64,000 bases of DNA from Streptococcus pseudopneumoniae (GCF_001074825.1 NZ_JUPG01000182.1:43347-107346), one strand, 5' to 3'; counted from the first letter of the stretch, positions 19,406 through 28,784 are shown. The notes: a model not told the origin generated them from the letters alone. A program made the numbers and translations.

Positions 19406-20178
19406 TACTTGTTGTCCAATCCAAAAATGCGCTCTGCATTTGCAGTCGTTGCTGCCGCCAGCTCTTCTGTCGTCATGCCACGCAGATCCGCGATAAAATC
19501 TACTACATAGCGAGTATAGGCTGTTTTGTTTTCGCGACCACGTTTAGGAACAGGAGCCAAATAAGGCGCATCCGTTTCCACCAAAATCTTGTCCAAAGGA
19601 AGTTCTCTAGCCGCCTCTTGGATATCGGTTACCTTCTTAAAAGTCACCACTCCTGAAAAGGAAATAGTCATACCAAGCTCGACAAGCTTCTCTGCCCATT
19701 CAAGAGTTCCTGAGAAAGAATGCATGATGCCACCACGAGGACCAACTCCCTCGCTCTTGATAATCTCATAGGTATCTTCCAGCGCATCACGGGTATGGAC
19801 CACAAAAGGTAAATCCAAGTCCTTAGATAACTGAATCTGACGGCGAAAAACCTGCTCCTGCACTTCTTTGGGCGCTGTCATCCAATGGTAGTCCAAACCA
19901 ATCTCACCCAAGGCAACAATCTTGGGATGTTTTAACTTATCCAACAAGTAAGCCTCGACTTCCTCCGTATAAGTCCCTGCCTCTGTCGGATGCCAACCTA
20001 TTGTCGCATAAAGTTGATCATATTCATCCACCAACTCCAAAGCACGTTCAATCGTTGGTTCATCAAAACCAACAATATTCATCTGTGTCACACCCATCTC
20101 CGCAGCCAAGGCAATTTCTTCTGCCTCACGACCTGCAAATTCTTCTACATTCAAGTGTGTATGTGTATCAAAAATCAT
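19405..20178 (-). CDS. tatD: TatD family metal-dependent DNase
   Basis: 257-residue TIM-barrel hydrolase. Metal ligands: DTHTHL at the N-terminus, GEIGLDYH, VHTRDA, MHSFSGT and VETDAPYLAP. TatD proteins are exonucleases linked to DNA repair. An extended -10 lies 27 nt upstream. Confidence 0.95.
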   Translation of the reverse strand: MIFDTHTHLNVEEFAGREAEEIALAAEMGVTQMNIVGFDEPTIERALELVDEYDQLYATIGWHPTEAGTYTEEVEAYLLDKLKHPKIVALGEIGLDYHWMTAPKEVQEQVFRRQIQLSKDLDLPFVVHTRDALEDTYEIIKSEGVGPRGGIMHSFSGTLEWAEKLVELGMTISFSGVVTFKKVTDIQEAARELPLDKILVETDAPYLAPVPKRGRENKTAYTRYVVDFIADLRGMTTEELAAATTANAERIFGLDNK

Positions 20179-20205
20179 CTCTTCTAACCTCGTTTTCTAT
20201 CTTCT

Positions 20206-20214
20206 ATTATACCA
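20206..20214 (-). promoter_or_regulatory. Extended -10 promoter of tatD-rnmV
   Basis: Minus strand TGGTATAAT; the divergent kimA-like promoter lies 57 nt to the right. Confidence 0.6.
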
Positions 20215-20270
20215 AAAAACTGCCCTCTCTCCTCATCTGCAAAAAATATTCTAAAATCCATCGTCGTCTC

Positions 20271-20299
20271 TTGACGCTATTTTCCCAAAGCAGTATAAT
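20271..20299 (+). promoter_or_regulatory. Sigma-A promoter of the KimA-like gene
   Basis: TTGACG (20271-20276), 17-nt spacer, TATAAT (20294-20299): one of the cleanest -35/-10 pairs in the window. Confidence 0.75.
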
Positions 20300-20334
20300 A
20301 GCACTTATTGAAATTTTCAGAAAAGGAAATGACC

Positions 20335-22179
20335 ATGTTTACAAAATTAAAACAGACCTTTATCGGTCGTCCTCTTAAGTCCTTAACCGAAGGCGAGGGA
20401 GGGCTGCTGGGAAAAATGCAGGCCTTGGCCATGTTGTCAAGCGACGCTCTATCTTCCATTGCCTATGGACCTGAGCAAGTAGTCCTCGTCTTGGCTAGTC
20501 TCTCTCCACTTGCTATATGGTGGAGCCTTCCTATCGGCCTTTTTGTCCTCCTGCTTCTAGCTAGCCTGACCGTTTCCTACCGTCAAATCATCCATGCCTA
20601 CCCTCAAGGAGGAGGGGCCTATATGGTTACTCGAGAAAATCTATCGCCCGAGCTAGGCTTGATTGCTGGAGGTAGTCTGCTGGTTGACTACATGCTGACT
20701 GTGGCAGTATCGGTATCATCTGGAGCTGATGCTATCACAGCAGCTCTCCCTGCCCTCCACCCTTACAACCTCCACATCTCCATTTTTCTAGTTTGCTTGC
20801 TCATGCTCTTAAACTTACGGGGGTTGAAAGAATCTGCCAGCTCACTGATGATTCCTGTCTATCTCTTTATCATTAGTACTGTCTTTCTCTTGCTCTATGG
20901 AATCTTTCAACTAGTAACTGGTTCTCTCAGCTATCAGGCAACTTCTCCTATCGGACATGCTGTACCGAGTCTGTCTATCGTTCTCATTCTAAGAGCCTTT
21001 ACCAGTGGTTCTGCCTCTCTGACAGGGGTTGAAGCTATTTCAAATGCCGTTCCCTTTTTCAAGGCTCCAAAAGAAAAAAATGCCGCTCAAACCTTGACCA
21101 TTATGTCACTGATTTTAGGATTTCTTTTTGCTGGTATTACCTTCCTAAACTACTGGATGGGGATTATGCCTCAACACGGAGAAACCATCCTCTCACAGAT
21201 GGCTCAAGGAATCCTTGGCGATTCTTTCTTAGGTCACCTTGGCTATTATACCTTCCAATTCTCCACAGCCTTGATTTTAGCCGTAGCAGCAAACACTGGT
21301 TTTTCAGCTTTCCCTATGCTGGCTTACAATATGGCTAAAAACAAATACATGCCCCATCTCTTTATGGAAAAAGGAGACCGCCTAGGCTACTCCAACGGAA
21401 TCTTAACTCTGGCATTTGGGGCTATGATTCTTCTTCTCATTTTTAATGGCAATACCGAACGTTTGATTCCTCTCTATACTATCGGTGTCTTCGTGCCCTT
21501 TGCCCTTTCTCAGACTGGGATGATTCGTCATTGGAAAAAAGAAAAAGGGACAAATTTCTTAAAACCTGCTCTTGCCAATATCCTTGGGGCTATCATTTGC
21601 TACGCTATCGTGCTAATCCTGCTCTTTTTCCGCCTCAGTGATATCTGGCCTTTCTTCCCGATTATTCTCGTACTCACCCTACTCTTCTTGGCCATTCACA
21701 GTCATTACCAAAAAGTAGCTCAACAACTGCGTCTCTATGAAGGAATCGAAAAACGTACCTACGATGGCAATCTTGTACTGGTCCTAGTAGGAAATGTCAC
21801 CCGCGTCAGCGTCGGAGCCATTAACTACGCCCAAAGTATCGGTGACGAAGTCCTAGCCATGCATATTTCTACCAAGGATACAGCAGAGAAAGACCAAGAA
21901 ATTCTCCAAGAATTTGCCGATTACTTCCCAACCATTACTCTGAAAAACATTCAGGCCAGCTACCGTGACATCATCACGCCTACTGTCAAGTATGTCAAAC
22001 GTATTTCCGAGGATGCCCAGAAAAAGAACTATACAGTCACTGTCCTCGTTCCCCAGTTTATCCCTAATAAACCTTGGCAAAATATCCTGCACAATCAGAT
22101 GAGTCTCAAACTCAAATACGCCCTCCGTTGGCACCAAGACATCGTTGTAGCTAGCTACTCTTATCACTTAAAAGAATAA
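20335..22179 (+). CDS. KimA-like APC family potassium/amino acid transporter
   Basis: 614-residue APC-superfamily transporter with about 12 transmembrane segments and a soluble C-terminal domain (about residues 465-614). The N-terminal GRPLKS, MLSSDALSSIAYGPEQ and YPQGGGAYMV resemble KimA (YdaO) of B. subtilis, a high-affinity K+ importer controlled by c-di-AMP; many databases simply say amino acid permease. Start at 20335 chosen because AAAGGA lies upstream; the frame is open to a TTG at 20308. No c-di-AMP riboswitch is visible in the short leader. Substrate is inferred from similarity only. Confidence 0.85.
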   Translation: MFTKLKQTFIGRPLKSLTEGEGGLLGKMQALAMLSSDALSSIAYGPEQVVLVLASLSPLAIWWSLPIGLFVLLLLASLTVSYRQIIHAYPQGGGAYMVTRENLSPELGLIAGGSLLVDYMLTVAVSVSSGADAITAALPALHPYNLHISIFLVCLLMLLNLRGLKESASSLMIPVYLFIISTVFLLLYGIFQLVTGSLSYQATSPIGHAVPSLSIVLILRAFTSGSASLTGVEAISNAVPFFKAPKEKNAAQTLTIMSLILGFLFAGITFLNYWMGIMPQHGETILSQMAQGILGDSFLGHLGYYTFQFSTALILAVAANTGFSAFPMLAYNMAKNKYMPHLFMEKGDRLGYSNGILTLAFGAMILLLIFNGNTERLIPLYTIGVFVPFALSQTGMIRHWKKEKGTNFLKPALANILGAIICYAIVLILLFFRLSDIWPFFPIILVLTLLFLAIHSHYQKVAQQLRLYEGIEKRTYDGNLVLVLVGNVTRVSVGAINYAQSIGDEVLAMHISTKDTAEKDQEILQEFADYFPTITLKNIQASYRDIITPTVKYVKRISEDAQKKNYTVTVLVPQFIPNKPWQNILHNQMSLKLKYALRWHQDIVVASYSYHLKE

Positions 22180-22181
22180 AG

Positions 22182-22224
22182 AAAAGGCCCTACCAGAACC
22201 AAAAAGCTCTGGTAAGGCCTTTTT
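22182..22224 (+). terminator. Terminator of the KimA-like gene
   Basis: Long stem AAAAGGCC-TACCAGA paired with TCTGGTAAGGCCTTTTT, 3 nt after the stop. Confidence 0.85.
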
Positions 22225-22245
22225 CTGAATCCAGCCACTATGCTT

Positions 22246-22440
22246 ATACTCAATGAAAATCAAAGAGCAAACTAGGAAGCTAGCCGCAGGCTGCTCAAAG
22301 CACTGCTTTGAGGTTGTAGATGAAACTGACGAAGTCAGCTCAAAACACTGTTTTGAGGTTGCAGATGAAACTGACGAAGTCAGTAACATATATACGGTAA
22401 GGCAACGCTGACGTGGTTTGAAGAGATTTTCGAAGAGTAT
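22246..22440. repeat. BOX element with two boxB units (C-B-B-A)
   Basis: Runs from ATACTCAATGAAAATC (boxC end) to GATTTTCGAAGAGTAT (boxA end). The middle has two boxB-like units, each with a TTTTGAG/CTCAAAA or equivalent hairpin followed by ACTGACGAAGTCAG. It lies between the KimA-like gene and the oligopeptide-binding gene. Confidence 0.92.
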
Positions 22441-22465
22441 TAACTGAAAATCGTGACTAGGAATA

Positions 22466-24430
22466 TCATTGAATGTGGTTAGCTAAATCTTCTTGAGCTT
22501 TTTTATTTGACTCAGCTTTTTCTTTTAACCATTTTTCATAGAGTTCTTGGTACTGTTTAGCAGTTACTGGCTCTTTTTGCAATTCAACATATTTGTAGTT
22601 GTCCGCATTTCCCTTATGACCAACAAATGAGAATGGGCCTGTAAACGGTACAGTCTTACGGAAGATTGGGTTGGCTCCACCACTTTGAACTGGTAGGAAC
22701 AAGGCGCTATCTGTCAACCAAGCTTGGGCTTCAGCGTATTTTTCATAACGAGCTTGAGTATCTGTGATTTCAGCGTCAGCCTGATCCAAGAGTTTCTTGT
22801 AGTCAGAAAGACCAATCTTGTCCTTAATTTCCTTGTCTTTTCCTTCAGTCAAGCCCATATTTTTCAACTGAGAACCTGTCTCTGGATCAAGGATAGCTAG
22901 GTAAGTCTTCGGATCTGAGTAGTCTCCACCCCATCCTGAAATATCGATATCATAGTCTTTTTGTTCTGCTGTATCTGCAAAGTAGGTTGCCTGGTCTTTT
23001 TCATCCGGAGATAGTTGGATAACATCGATAACAACATTCTCCTTACCAAGAGTGGCTTCTACTGTTTGTTTGAAAGAACCAGCCTGTTGCACATCTAACT
23101 TAGCAGTCTGGTCAACTGGCATATCCAAATGAATTGGGAAGGTTACTCCTTGAGCTTGCAGACTTTCTTTGGCCTTGGCAAATTTCTCTTTGGCCTTGTC
23201 AGGGTTCAAGAAGGCTTGCTTACCATCGTTTAGGTTGATATTTGCCCAATCTTTACCGTAGTTGACAATTTTTTCATTGACAATATCACCGAAGTTCTTA
23301 TCGCCAACTTGGACAAAGTTACTTGGTGTAATCGTGTTACGTAAGATACGGTCTGCTCCATCTTCACCATTTGTCTGTGCTGCATAAGCATGACGGTCAA
23401 AGGCAAAGTTGATAGCCTGACGGAAATCCTTATTTTGCATAGCTGCGCGTGAATCTGTCTTTTCCTTATCAGACTGTTTCATAGTCTGCTTGTAGCTTTG
23501 ACGATTCACATTGAAAAGATAATAGAAAGTAACTGAATTTTGCGGTGTATAGGTAATCTTGTCCTCATTTCCCTTCTTAAGCTCAGAAAAGACTGAACTT
23601 GTTGGGAAGATACGGCCATCAGTATAGTTACCATCCAAGAAACCTCTTGCAATGCTGTCTTGGTCAGAACCGTCAAAGAAAGAAAGTTTCACTTTCTCGA
23701 TTTTAACATTGTCCTTATCCCAGTAATTAGGGTTTTTATCAAGTTCAATCAAAGATTTTGATGTGAATGATTTAAATAAGTAAGGACCATTTGACAAGAT
23801 ACTTGATGGTGTCACACTTCCAAAGTCATCTCCCTTAGACTTCAAGAAAGCTTCGTTTACCGGACTAAGAATACTTGCTGTTGTTTTAGAGTTCCAATAA
23901 GTCTCAGGCTGGTTGAGAGTGTATTGTAGCGTGTAATCATCCACCGCCTTAACACCAACAGTTCCAAAATCAGATGATTGCCCTTCAACATAGTCTGCTA
24001 ACCCTTTAATAGAGTCTTGTACCAAGTACAAGTTTTCAGCCTTTTTATCCGCCGCATACTTAAGACCAGTCACAAAATCATGAGCTGTTACATCCGCATA
24101 CTCTTCTCCTTCAGAAGTGTACCATTTGGCCCCCTGACGGATCTTATAAGTGTAGGTCAAACCATCTTTTGATACAGTCCATGACTCAGCCATAGACGGG
24201 ATGAGATTGCCGTACTGGTCATTTTCCAACAAACCATCAATCAAGTTGGTTGTGATACTAGATGTAGAATCTCGTGTAGAGGTAATATAATCCAAGGTAT
24301 CTGGGTTATTAACAAAGATATAAGAGTAAGTCTTGTCTGTATTACTTGATTGGGAAGACCCACATGCCGCTAGAGCTAGACCTGCTGTCAAAGCCATAGC
24401 TCCAAAAAGCATAACTTTTGATTTCTTCAT
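22466..24430 (-). CDS. AmiA/AliA/AliB-family oligopeptide-binding lipoprotein
   Basis: 654-residue substrate-binding lipoprotein of an oligopeptide ABC importer. Lipoprotein signal peptide with Cys23 in LALAACGSS, then the SBP_bac_5 fold with family sequences GLLENDQYGNLIPSMAE, VTAHDFVTGLKYAADKK and the C-terminal EKWLKEKAESNKKAQED shared by AmiA, AliA and AliB. It is a further paralogue rather than any of these three as I remember them. No permease or ATPase genes adjoin it, so it presumably feeds peptides to the AmiCDEF transporter encoded elsewhere, as the other orphans do. Its own TATAAT lies upstream. Confidence 0.9.
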   Translation of the reverse strand: MKKSKVMLFGAMALTAGLALAACGSSQSSNTDKTYSYIFVNNPDTLDYITSTRDSTSSITTNLIDGLLENDQYGNLIPSMAESWTVSKDGLTYTYKIRQGAKWYTSEGEEYADVTAHDFVTGLKYAADKKAENLYLVQDSIKGLADYVEGQSSDFGTVGVKAVDDYTLQYTLNQPETYWNSKTTASILSPVNEAFLKSKGDDFGSVTPSSILSNGPYLFKSFTSKSLIELDKNPNYWDKDNVKIEKVKLSFFDGSDQDSIARGFLDGNYTDGRIFPTSSVFSELKKGNEDKITYTPQNSVTFYYLFNVNRQSYKQTMKQSDKEKTDSRAAMQNKDFRQAINFAFDRHAYAAQTNGEDGADRILRNTITPSNFVQVGDKNFGDIVNEKIVNYGKDWANINLNDGKQAFLNPDKAKEKFAKAKESLQAQGVTFPIHLDMPVDQTAKLDVQQAGSFKQTVEATLGKENVVIDVIQLSPDEKDQATYFADTAEQKDYDIDISGWGGDYSDPKTYLAILDPETGSQLKNMGLTEGKDKEIKDKIGLSDYKKLLDQADAEITDTQARYEKYAEAQAWLTDSALFLPVQSGGANPIFRKTVPFTGPFSFVGHKGNADNYKYVELQKEPVTAKQYQELYEKWLKEKAESNKKAQEDLANHIQ

Positions 24431-24517
24431 GATTATTCTCCATTTTTTACAGTATGTGAAATATTATACACCATTTGAGCAAAAATATAAAGTATTTTGA
24501 GCTTTTTTTACAAAAAT

Positions 24518-24551
24518 AAAAATCAGTAGACTCGAGTTCCTACTGATTTTT
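24518..24551. terminator. Terminator between rpmH and the oligopeptide-binding gene
   Basis: AAAAATCAGTAG-ACTCGAGTTC-CTACTGATTTTT; on the minus strand it ends the rpmH transcript with a T-rich tail. Confidence 0.85.
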
Positions 24552-24568
24552 GTTATGGTTCGTTTGGA

Positions 24569-24703
24569 TTATGCAGCCAAAACTTTGCGTCCTTTACGAC
24601 GACGAGCTGCCAATACGCGACGACCGTTTTTAGTTGACATACGGTTACGGAATCCGTGTTTGCGCGCACGACGAAGTTTACTTGGTTGATAAGTACGTTT
24701 CAC
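24569..24703 (-). CDS. rpmH: 50S ribosomal protein L34
   Basis: 44-residue basic protein starting [18 protein letters not shown] and ending [18 protein letters not shown], the full L34 sequence. It starts with GTG; GAGGAGG lies 9 nt upstream. Here it is away from the rnpA-dnaA region where it is found in many bacteria, with a terminator directly downstream. Confidence 0.97.
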
Positions 24704-24857
24704 GATGAATACCTCCTCATAGATTTTGTATTCGTTTAGCCGGCTATAAAGTGATCAGTTACTAAACATACTTTACTATTCTATCTGATTCTTTCACTTT
24801 TGTCAATAGCTCTAGGCAAATGTTTCCAGCTTTTTAACGCTTTTTCTGATGTAAGCC

Positions 24858-26072
24858 CTATCTACGATACTGTTTCAAGAAACGAGTCATCTTTTCTTGG
24901 ATTTGGGCCAGCTCATCAACACGAGGAAGGTAAACGATACGGAAGTGGTCTGGTTCCTTCCAGTTAAAACCACGACCATGAACCAAGAGAACCTTTTCCT
25001 GCTTCAAGAAATCAAGGACAAACTGTTCATCATCATCAATGCGGTACATATCGCGGTCGATTTTAGGGAAGATATAGAGTCCAGCCTTGGGTTTAACGGC
25101 AGACAAACCTGGAATATCTTGAATAGCATTGTAGATGAAATTTCTTTGCTCGTAGATTCGTCCACCAGGAAGAAGTAATTCATCGACTGATTGGTGGCCT
25201 CCCAAAGAAGTTTGTACGACTTGTTGGGCCAAAACGTTAGAGCAAAGGCGCATATTGGACAACATATTGAGCCCTTCGATATAGCCCTTGACATGAGTCT
25301 TAGGTCCAGACAAGACCATCCAACCCACACGGAAACCAGCGATACGGTGCGATTTTGACAAACCGTTCATGCTGACACAGAAGACATCTGGTGCCAAGCT
25401 TGCCACAGGCGTATGCACATGTCCATCCATTACCATACGATCGTAAATTTCATCCGCAAAGATAATCAAATCGTTTTGACGGGCAATCTCAATAATCTCC
25501 AGCAAGAGTTCCTTAGGATAAAGTGCCCCAGTTGGGTTGTTTGGATTGATAAGAACGATTGCCTTGGTATTGGAAGTGATTTTTGACTTGATATCGTCAA
25601 TATCTGGATACCATTCTGCAGCTTCATCACAGATATAGTGAACGGCATTTCCGCCAGCTAGACTGACAGCTGCTGTCCAGAGAGGATAGTCTGGCATAGG
25701 CACCAAGACCTCATCCCCATTGTCCAAAAGCCCCTGCATAGACATGACAATCAACTCACTGACACCATTTCCAAGGTAGATATCATCAATATCTACGTTT
25801 GGAAATTTTTTCAATTGGCAATACTGCATGATAGCCTTACGGGCTGAGAAAATCCCCTTGGAATCAGAATATCCTTCACTATCACGCGCATTCATAATCA
25901 AGTCATGAATGACCTCGTCTGGCGCTGTAAAGCCAAATTCTGCTGGATTTCCTGTATTTAGACGTAAAATCTTTTCTCCATTTGCTCGCATCCGCATGGC
26001 TTCTTCCAAAACAGGGCCACGGATATCATAAGCAACATGCTCTAACTTACTAGACTTGTTATATTCTTTCAT
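24858..26072 (-). CDS. PLP-dependent aminotransferase, AlaA/AlaT type
   Basis: 404-residue class I/II aminotransferase. The PLP lysine lies in MNGLSKSHRIAGFRVGWM, with INPNNPTGALY and ADEIYDRMVMDG also present. The N-terminus (VAYDIRGPVLEEA) is like the glutamate-pyruvate transaminases AlaA/AlaT. Preceded by an extended -10, and followed 155 nt further down by rpmH. Confidence 0.88.
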   Translation of the reverse strand: MKEYNKSSKLEHVAYDIRGPVLEEAMRMRANGEKILRLNTGNPAEFGFTAPDEVIHDLIMNARDSEGYSDSKGIFSARKAIMQYCQLKKFPNVDIDDIYLGNGVSELIVMSMQGLLDNGDEVLVPMPDYPLWTAAVSLAGGNAVHYICDEAAEWYPDIDDIKSKITSNTKAIVLINPNNPTGALYPKELLLEIIEIARQNDLIIFADEIYDRMVMDGHVHTPVASLAPDVFCVSMNGLSKSHRIAGFRVGWMVLSGPKTHVKGYIEGLNMLSNMRLCSNVLAQQVVQTSLGGHQSVDELLLPGGRIYEQRNFIYNAIQDIPGLSAVKPKAGLYIFPKIDRDMYRIDDDEQFVLDFLKQEKVLLVHGRGFNWKEPDHFRIVYLPRVDELAQIQEKMTRFLKQYRR

Positions 26073-26102
26073 CTTGTTTCCTCAATTCATCAGGATAGTA
26101 AC

Positions 26103-26111
26103 ATTATACCA
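26103..26111 (-). promoter_or_regulatory. Extended -10 promoter of the aminotransferase
   Basis: Minus strand TGGTATAAT, 30 nt upstream of the ATG at 26072. Confidence 0.6.
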
Positions 26112-26163
26112 CTAGAAAGAGAATGCGACAAGTTTGCTGAAATGTGTTACTAGATTCGTATAG

Positions 26164-26187
26164 AAAAAAACCTCACTAAAAGCGAGG
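26164..26187 (-). terminator. Terminator of the small membrane protein gene
   Basis: Minus strand CCTCGC-TTTTA-GTGAGG followed by seven T. Between it and the gene stop (26190-26227) I see nothing recognisable. Confidence 0.75.
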
Positions 26188-26227
26188 TCGAGACAATGGT
26201 GATAGCGGGTATTTTGCCGAAGACACA

Positions 26228-26527
26228 TCACATACCAAAAGATAAACCTAGAAAAAGCAGGCCTAGAAAAGAGTCATAGAGAAGATTGAACATGAGGAAA
26301 AGCCCCCATATCATCAAGTAATCCCAGCGATCACTTCTTTTTGCAACTAGGAATAATATCAGATGGTAGAGTAGGTGAAAGACTAAAAAGCCAATAAAAC
26401 CTGGATAGAGAAGCGGAATTAGCTTCTCTAATTGCCAGATCATAATCACTTCTATCAAGACCGAAGCTAGGATGATTCCATAATAAAGGAAATTTGATTT
26501 TTTTGTTTCTTGAAAAGAGTTTTTCAT
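26228..26527 (-). CDS. Hypothetical membrane protein with three hydrophobic segments
   Basis: About 99 residues with three hydrophobic helices (about 15-35, 42-62, 70-95) and short basic loops; no family recognised. The frame opens with GTG at 26545, but the adjacent ATG codons at 26530 and 26527 have GGGGAGG 4 to 7 nt upstream and are better starts. It is a monocistron with its own terminator, between the aminotransferase and the universal stress protein. Confidence 0.7.
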   Translation of the reverse strand: MKNSFQETKKSNFLYYGIILASVLIEVIMIWQLEKLIPLLYPGFIGFLVFHLLYHLILFLVAKRSDRWDYLMIWGLFLMFNLLYDSFLGLLFLGLSFGM

Positions 26528-26691
26528 CATTCTTCCTCCCCTCACTTCTTTCCTACTATCCTTTCTTTTATTTCATCATATATTTATATAGTTTTTAAGT
26601 GCTAACATTCTTTTGAAAAATACTTTTTTTGCTTTACTTCTATAGTGAAAAGGTTTACAATTATAGTAAGAAAATTTCAGGAGGTTTCATT

Positions 26692-27144
26692 ATGGCACAA
26701 CGTTACCAAAATATTATGGTCGCAATCGATGGTTCTAAAGAAGCGGACTTGGCTTTTGTCAAGGGAGTTCATTCTGCTCTACGAAACGACGCTAAACTGA
26801 CCATCGCTCATGTCATTGACACACGCGCACTCCAAAGCGTATCCACCTTTGATGCTGAAGTTTACGAAGAACTCCAAGTCGACGCTGAAAGTCTGATGAA
26901 AGAGTACGAAAAACGTGCTAAAGATGCTGGTGTGGCAGATATTCATATCGTCATTGAAATGGGAAATCCAAAGACCCTACTGGCACGTACTATTCCCGAT
27001 GCTGAAGAAGTGGACCTCATCCTCGTTGGCGCAACTGGTCTCAACGCCTTTGAACGCCTCTTGGTCGGCTCTTCATCTGAATACATCCTCCGCCATGCTA
27101 AGGTCGATTTGCTGGTTGTGAGAGAACAAGAAAAAACCTTATAA
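26692..27144 (+). CDS. Universal stress protein (UspA family)
   Basis: 150-residue cytoplasmic protein of the UspA fold. The ATP-binding type signature GATGLNAFERLLVGSSSEYI (GxxGxnx9GSxS) is present, so it is the nucleotide-binding kind. AGGAGG lies 7 nt upstream of the ATG at 26692; the longer frame to 26629 is not supported. Followed by a strong terminator. Confidence 0.93.
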   Translation: MAQRYQNIMVAIDGSKEADLAFVKGVHSALRNDAKLTIAHVIDTRALQSVSTFDAEVYEELQVDAESLMKEYEKRAKDAGVADIHIVIEMGNPKTLLARTIPDAEEVDLILVGATGLNAFERLLVGSSSEYILRHAKVDLLVVREQEKTL

Positions 27145-27152
27145 TTACAACG

Positions 27153-27180
27153 AAAAGGAGCTCAGCGCTCCTTTTTGTTT
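27153..27180 (+). terminator. Terminator of the universal stress protein gene
   Basis: AAAAGGAGC-TCAGC-GCTCCTTTTTG with a T-rich tail. Confidence 0.85.
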
Positions 27181-27187
27181 ACTATTT

Positions 27188-27374
27188 ATACTCTTCGAAA
27201 ATCAAATTCAAACCACGTCAACGTCGCCTTGCCGTATATATGTTACTGACTTCGTAAGTTTCATCTGCAACCTCAAAACAGTGTTTTGAGCTGACTTCGT
27301 CAGTTCTATCTACAACCTCAAAGCAGTGCTTTGAGCAGTTTCCTAGTTTGCTATTTGATTTTCATTGAGTATTA
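27188..27374. repeat. BOX element (A-B-B-C)
   Basis: Starts ATACTCTTCGAAAATC and ends TTTTCATTGAGTATTA, with two boxB-like units (ACTGACTTCG repeats and CTCAAAACAGTGTTTTGAG hairpins). Its right end overlaps the last codons and stop of the gene at 27362. Confidence 0.92.
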
Positions 27375-28753
27375 TTTCTCTCTTTATGGCGTTCGTAAGC
27401 CTTGAGTTGGCGCTGCAGTTCCTTTTTAATAGCAGGTTCTGGAGCATATTTTTCTTCCCAATCATCTGGTTTTAAGATTTTATGGGTCACTGGATCAAAA
27501 TGAGCCTTGCCATCTGGGAAAATTTTCCCCATATTGGCCTGATGGACGATATCAAAAATACGTTCTGGGTCAACCCCCATCAAGACAAAACTACCGTAGG
27601 TGAAGTAAAGCGTGTCAATCAAGGCATCCACCTGACCTATCAAATCTTGCTGGGCAGGCGTCTTCTTAGCTACCTTATCTGCTGCCTTATCAAGAGCTTG
27701 ATGAAGTTGTGATAGAGCTTGACCAAAATCCTCTTCAGAAGGACTAGCAGCTCGAACAAACTCCACCAATTCTTCTATTTTAAAGCCAGCCCTGTGGGTT
27801 GCACCTTTTAAATCCCAAGCTCGAGGTTCTTCTTGGGTTCGTTCATCCATCATGTGGTGGAAGGTCTTGACCTTATTGAAATGATAGTCACGGCTGACAA
27901 AGACCTTTTCTGAAGCTAGAACACCAAAATGTTCCAGAGCCTTGTGAATTCCATCCTGTTGATTGCTAGTGGTAATGTGCTTAGCAACTTCCTTGACACT
28001 GCTACTACCATTTCCCATAGCGACCGACATACCGACACCCGCCAGCATTTCTAGGTCGTTATCTGAGTCACCAAAGGCCATGACTTGGTTGAGATCAAAA
28101 CCATATTCTTTCCCAACTCGTCTAATGCCTTCTAATTTAGAGTTTCCTTGATTGATGACATCCGCTGCAAAAGGATTACTACGTGTCAATTTCAAGTCTT
28201 CAAAATCAGCTGCCGCCTTCTCAGATTCTTCTGGCGTCATCAGCATCAAAACTTGGTAGATAGGCTGATTCATCAGATGAAGCAGGTCTTCTTCCTTTTG
28301 GGGAACAACCTTGCTGACCATACGATTAAAGGAATGACTCACCGTCCGAGTTAAAACTGAGGGAACGAAGCGACTAATTCGTTGAGAAAAAGAACCCAGA
28401 CCAAAAGACATGATTTTAGAACCTAGCATAGCATCCTTGGTCCCTAGAGCAATCTCCTTGCCCTCTTTTTTAGCATAGCTAATTAACTGGCGCAAATGTA
28501 ACTTGGAAATTGGGCTCGTGAACAAGACTCTGTCTTTGGTAAAGATATACTGGCCATTGTAGGTTACCGCAAAGTCCAGATCCAAATCGTCCATCAATTC
28601 CTTAACAAAAAAAGGTCCACGCCCCGTTGCTACACCAACAAGTACCCCTTGTTCTTTGACAATCTTAATCGCGTCCTTAGTGGATTTCAAAACACTCTTG
28701 CGATCGTTGACCAAGGTTCCATCGATATCAAAAAAAACAGCTTTGACTTCCAT
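27362..28753 (-). CDS. HAD-IIB (Cof-type) phosphatase fused to a MazG/PRA-PH-like domain
   Basis: 463-residue two-domain protein. The N-terminal Cof-type HAD domain (about 1-260) has the nucleophile motif FFDIDGTLVND and the C-terminal metal motif AFGDSDNDLEML. The rest (about 270-430) looks like an all-alpha NTP pyrophosphohydrolase (MazG/PRA-PH-like), with EELVEF and DALIDTLYF supplying the acidic metal ligands and HQANMGKIFPDGK typical of this group. A house-cleaning role on modified nucleotides or sugar phosphates is an inference. The last codons (NTQ) and the stop are contributed by the BOX end. The ATG at 28753 is preferred to the TTG at 28783. Confidence 0.85.
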   Translation of the reverse strand: MEVKAVFFDIDGTLVNDRKSVLKSTKDAIKIVKEQGVLVGVATGRGPFFVKELMDDLDLDFAVTYNGQYIFTKDRVLFTSPISKLHLRQLISYAKKEGKEIALGTKDAMLGSKIMSFGLGSFSQRISRFVPSVLTRTVSHSFNRMVSKVVPQKEEDLLHLMNQPIYQVLMLMTPEESEKAAADFEDLKLTRSNPFAADVINQGNSKLEGIRRVGKEYGFDLNQVMAFGDSDNDLEMLAGVGMSVAMGNGSSSVKEVAKHITTSNQQDGIHKALEHFGVLASEKVFVSRDYHFNKVKTFHHMMDERTQEEPRAWDLKGATHRAGFKIEELVEFVRAASPSEEDFGQALSQLHQALDKAADKVAKKTPAQQDLIGQVDALIDTLYFTYGSFVLMGVDPERIFDIVHQANMGKIFPDGKAHFDPVTHKILKPDDWEEKYAPEPAIKKELQRQLKAYERHKERNNTQ

Positions 28754-28775
28754 CCTGTCCCAATCTCCCCTTTTG

Positions 28776-28784
28776 TGATACAAT
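28776..28784 (+). promoter_or_regulatory. Extended -10 promoter of ansA
   Basis: TGATACAAT, 34 nt upstream of the ansA ATG; it abuts the oppositely directed -10 of the HAD fusion gene. Confidence 0.5.

Noticed and set aside
22246..22440. Repeated hairpins with spacers, at first sight CRISPR-like
   Set aside because: Repeats are the boxB modules of a BOX element, with boxA and boxC ends; no cas genes and no unique spacers of constant length.
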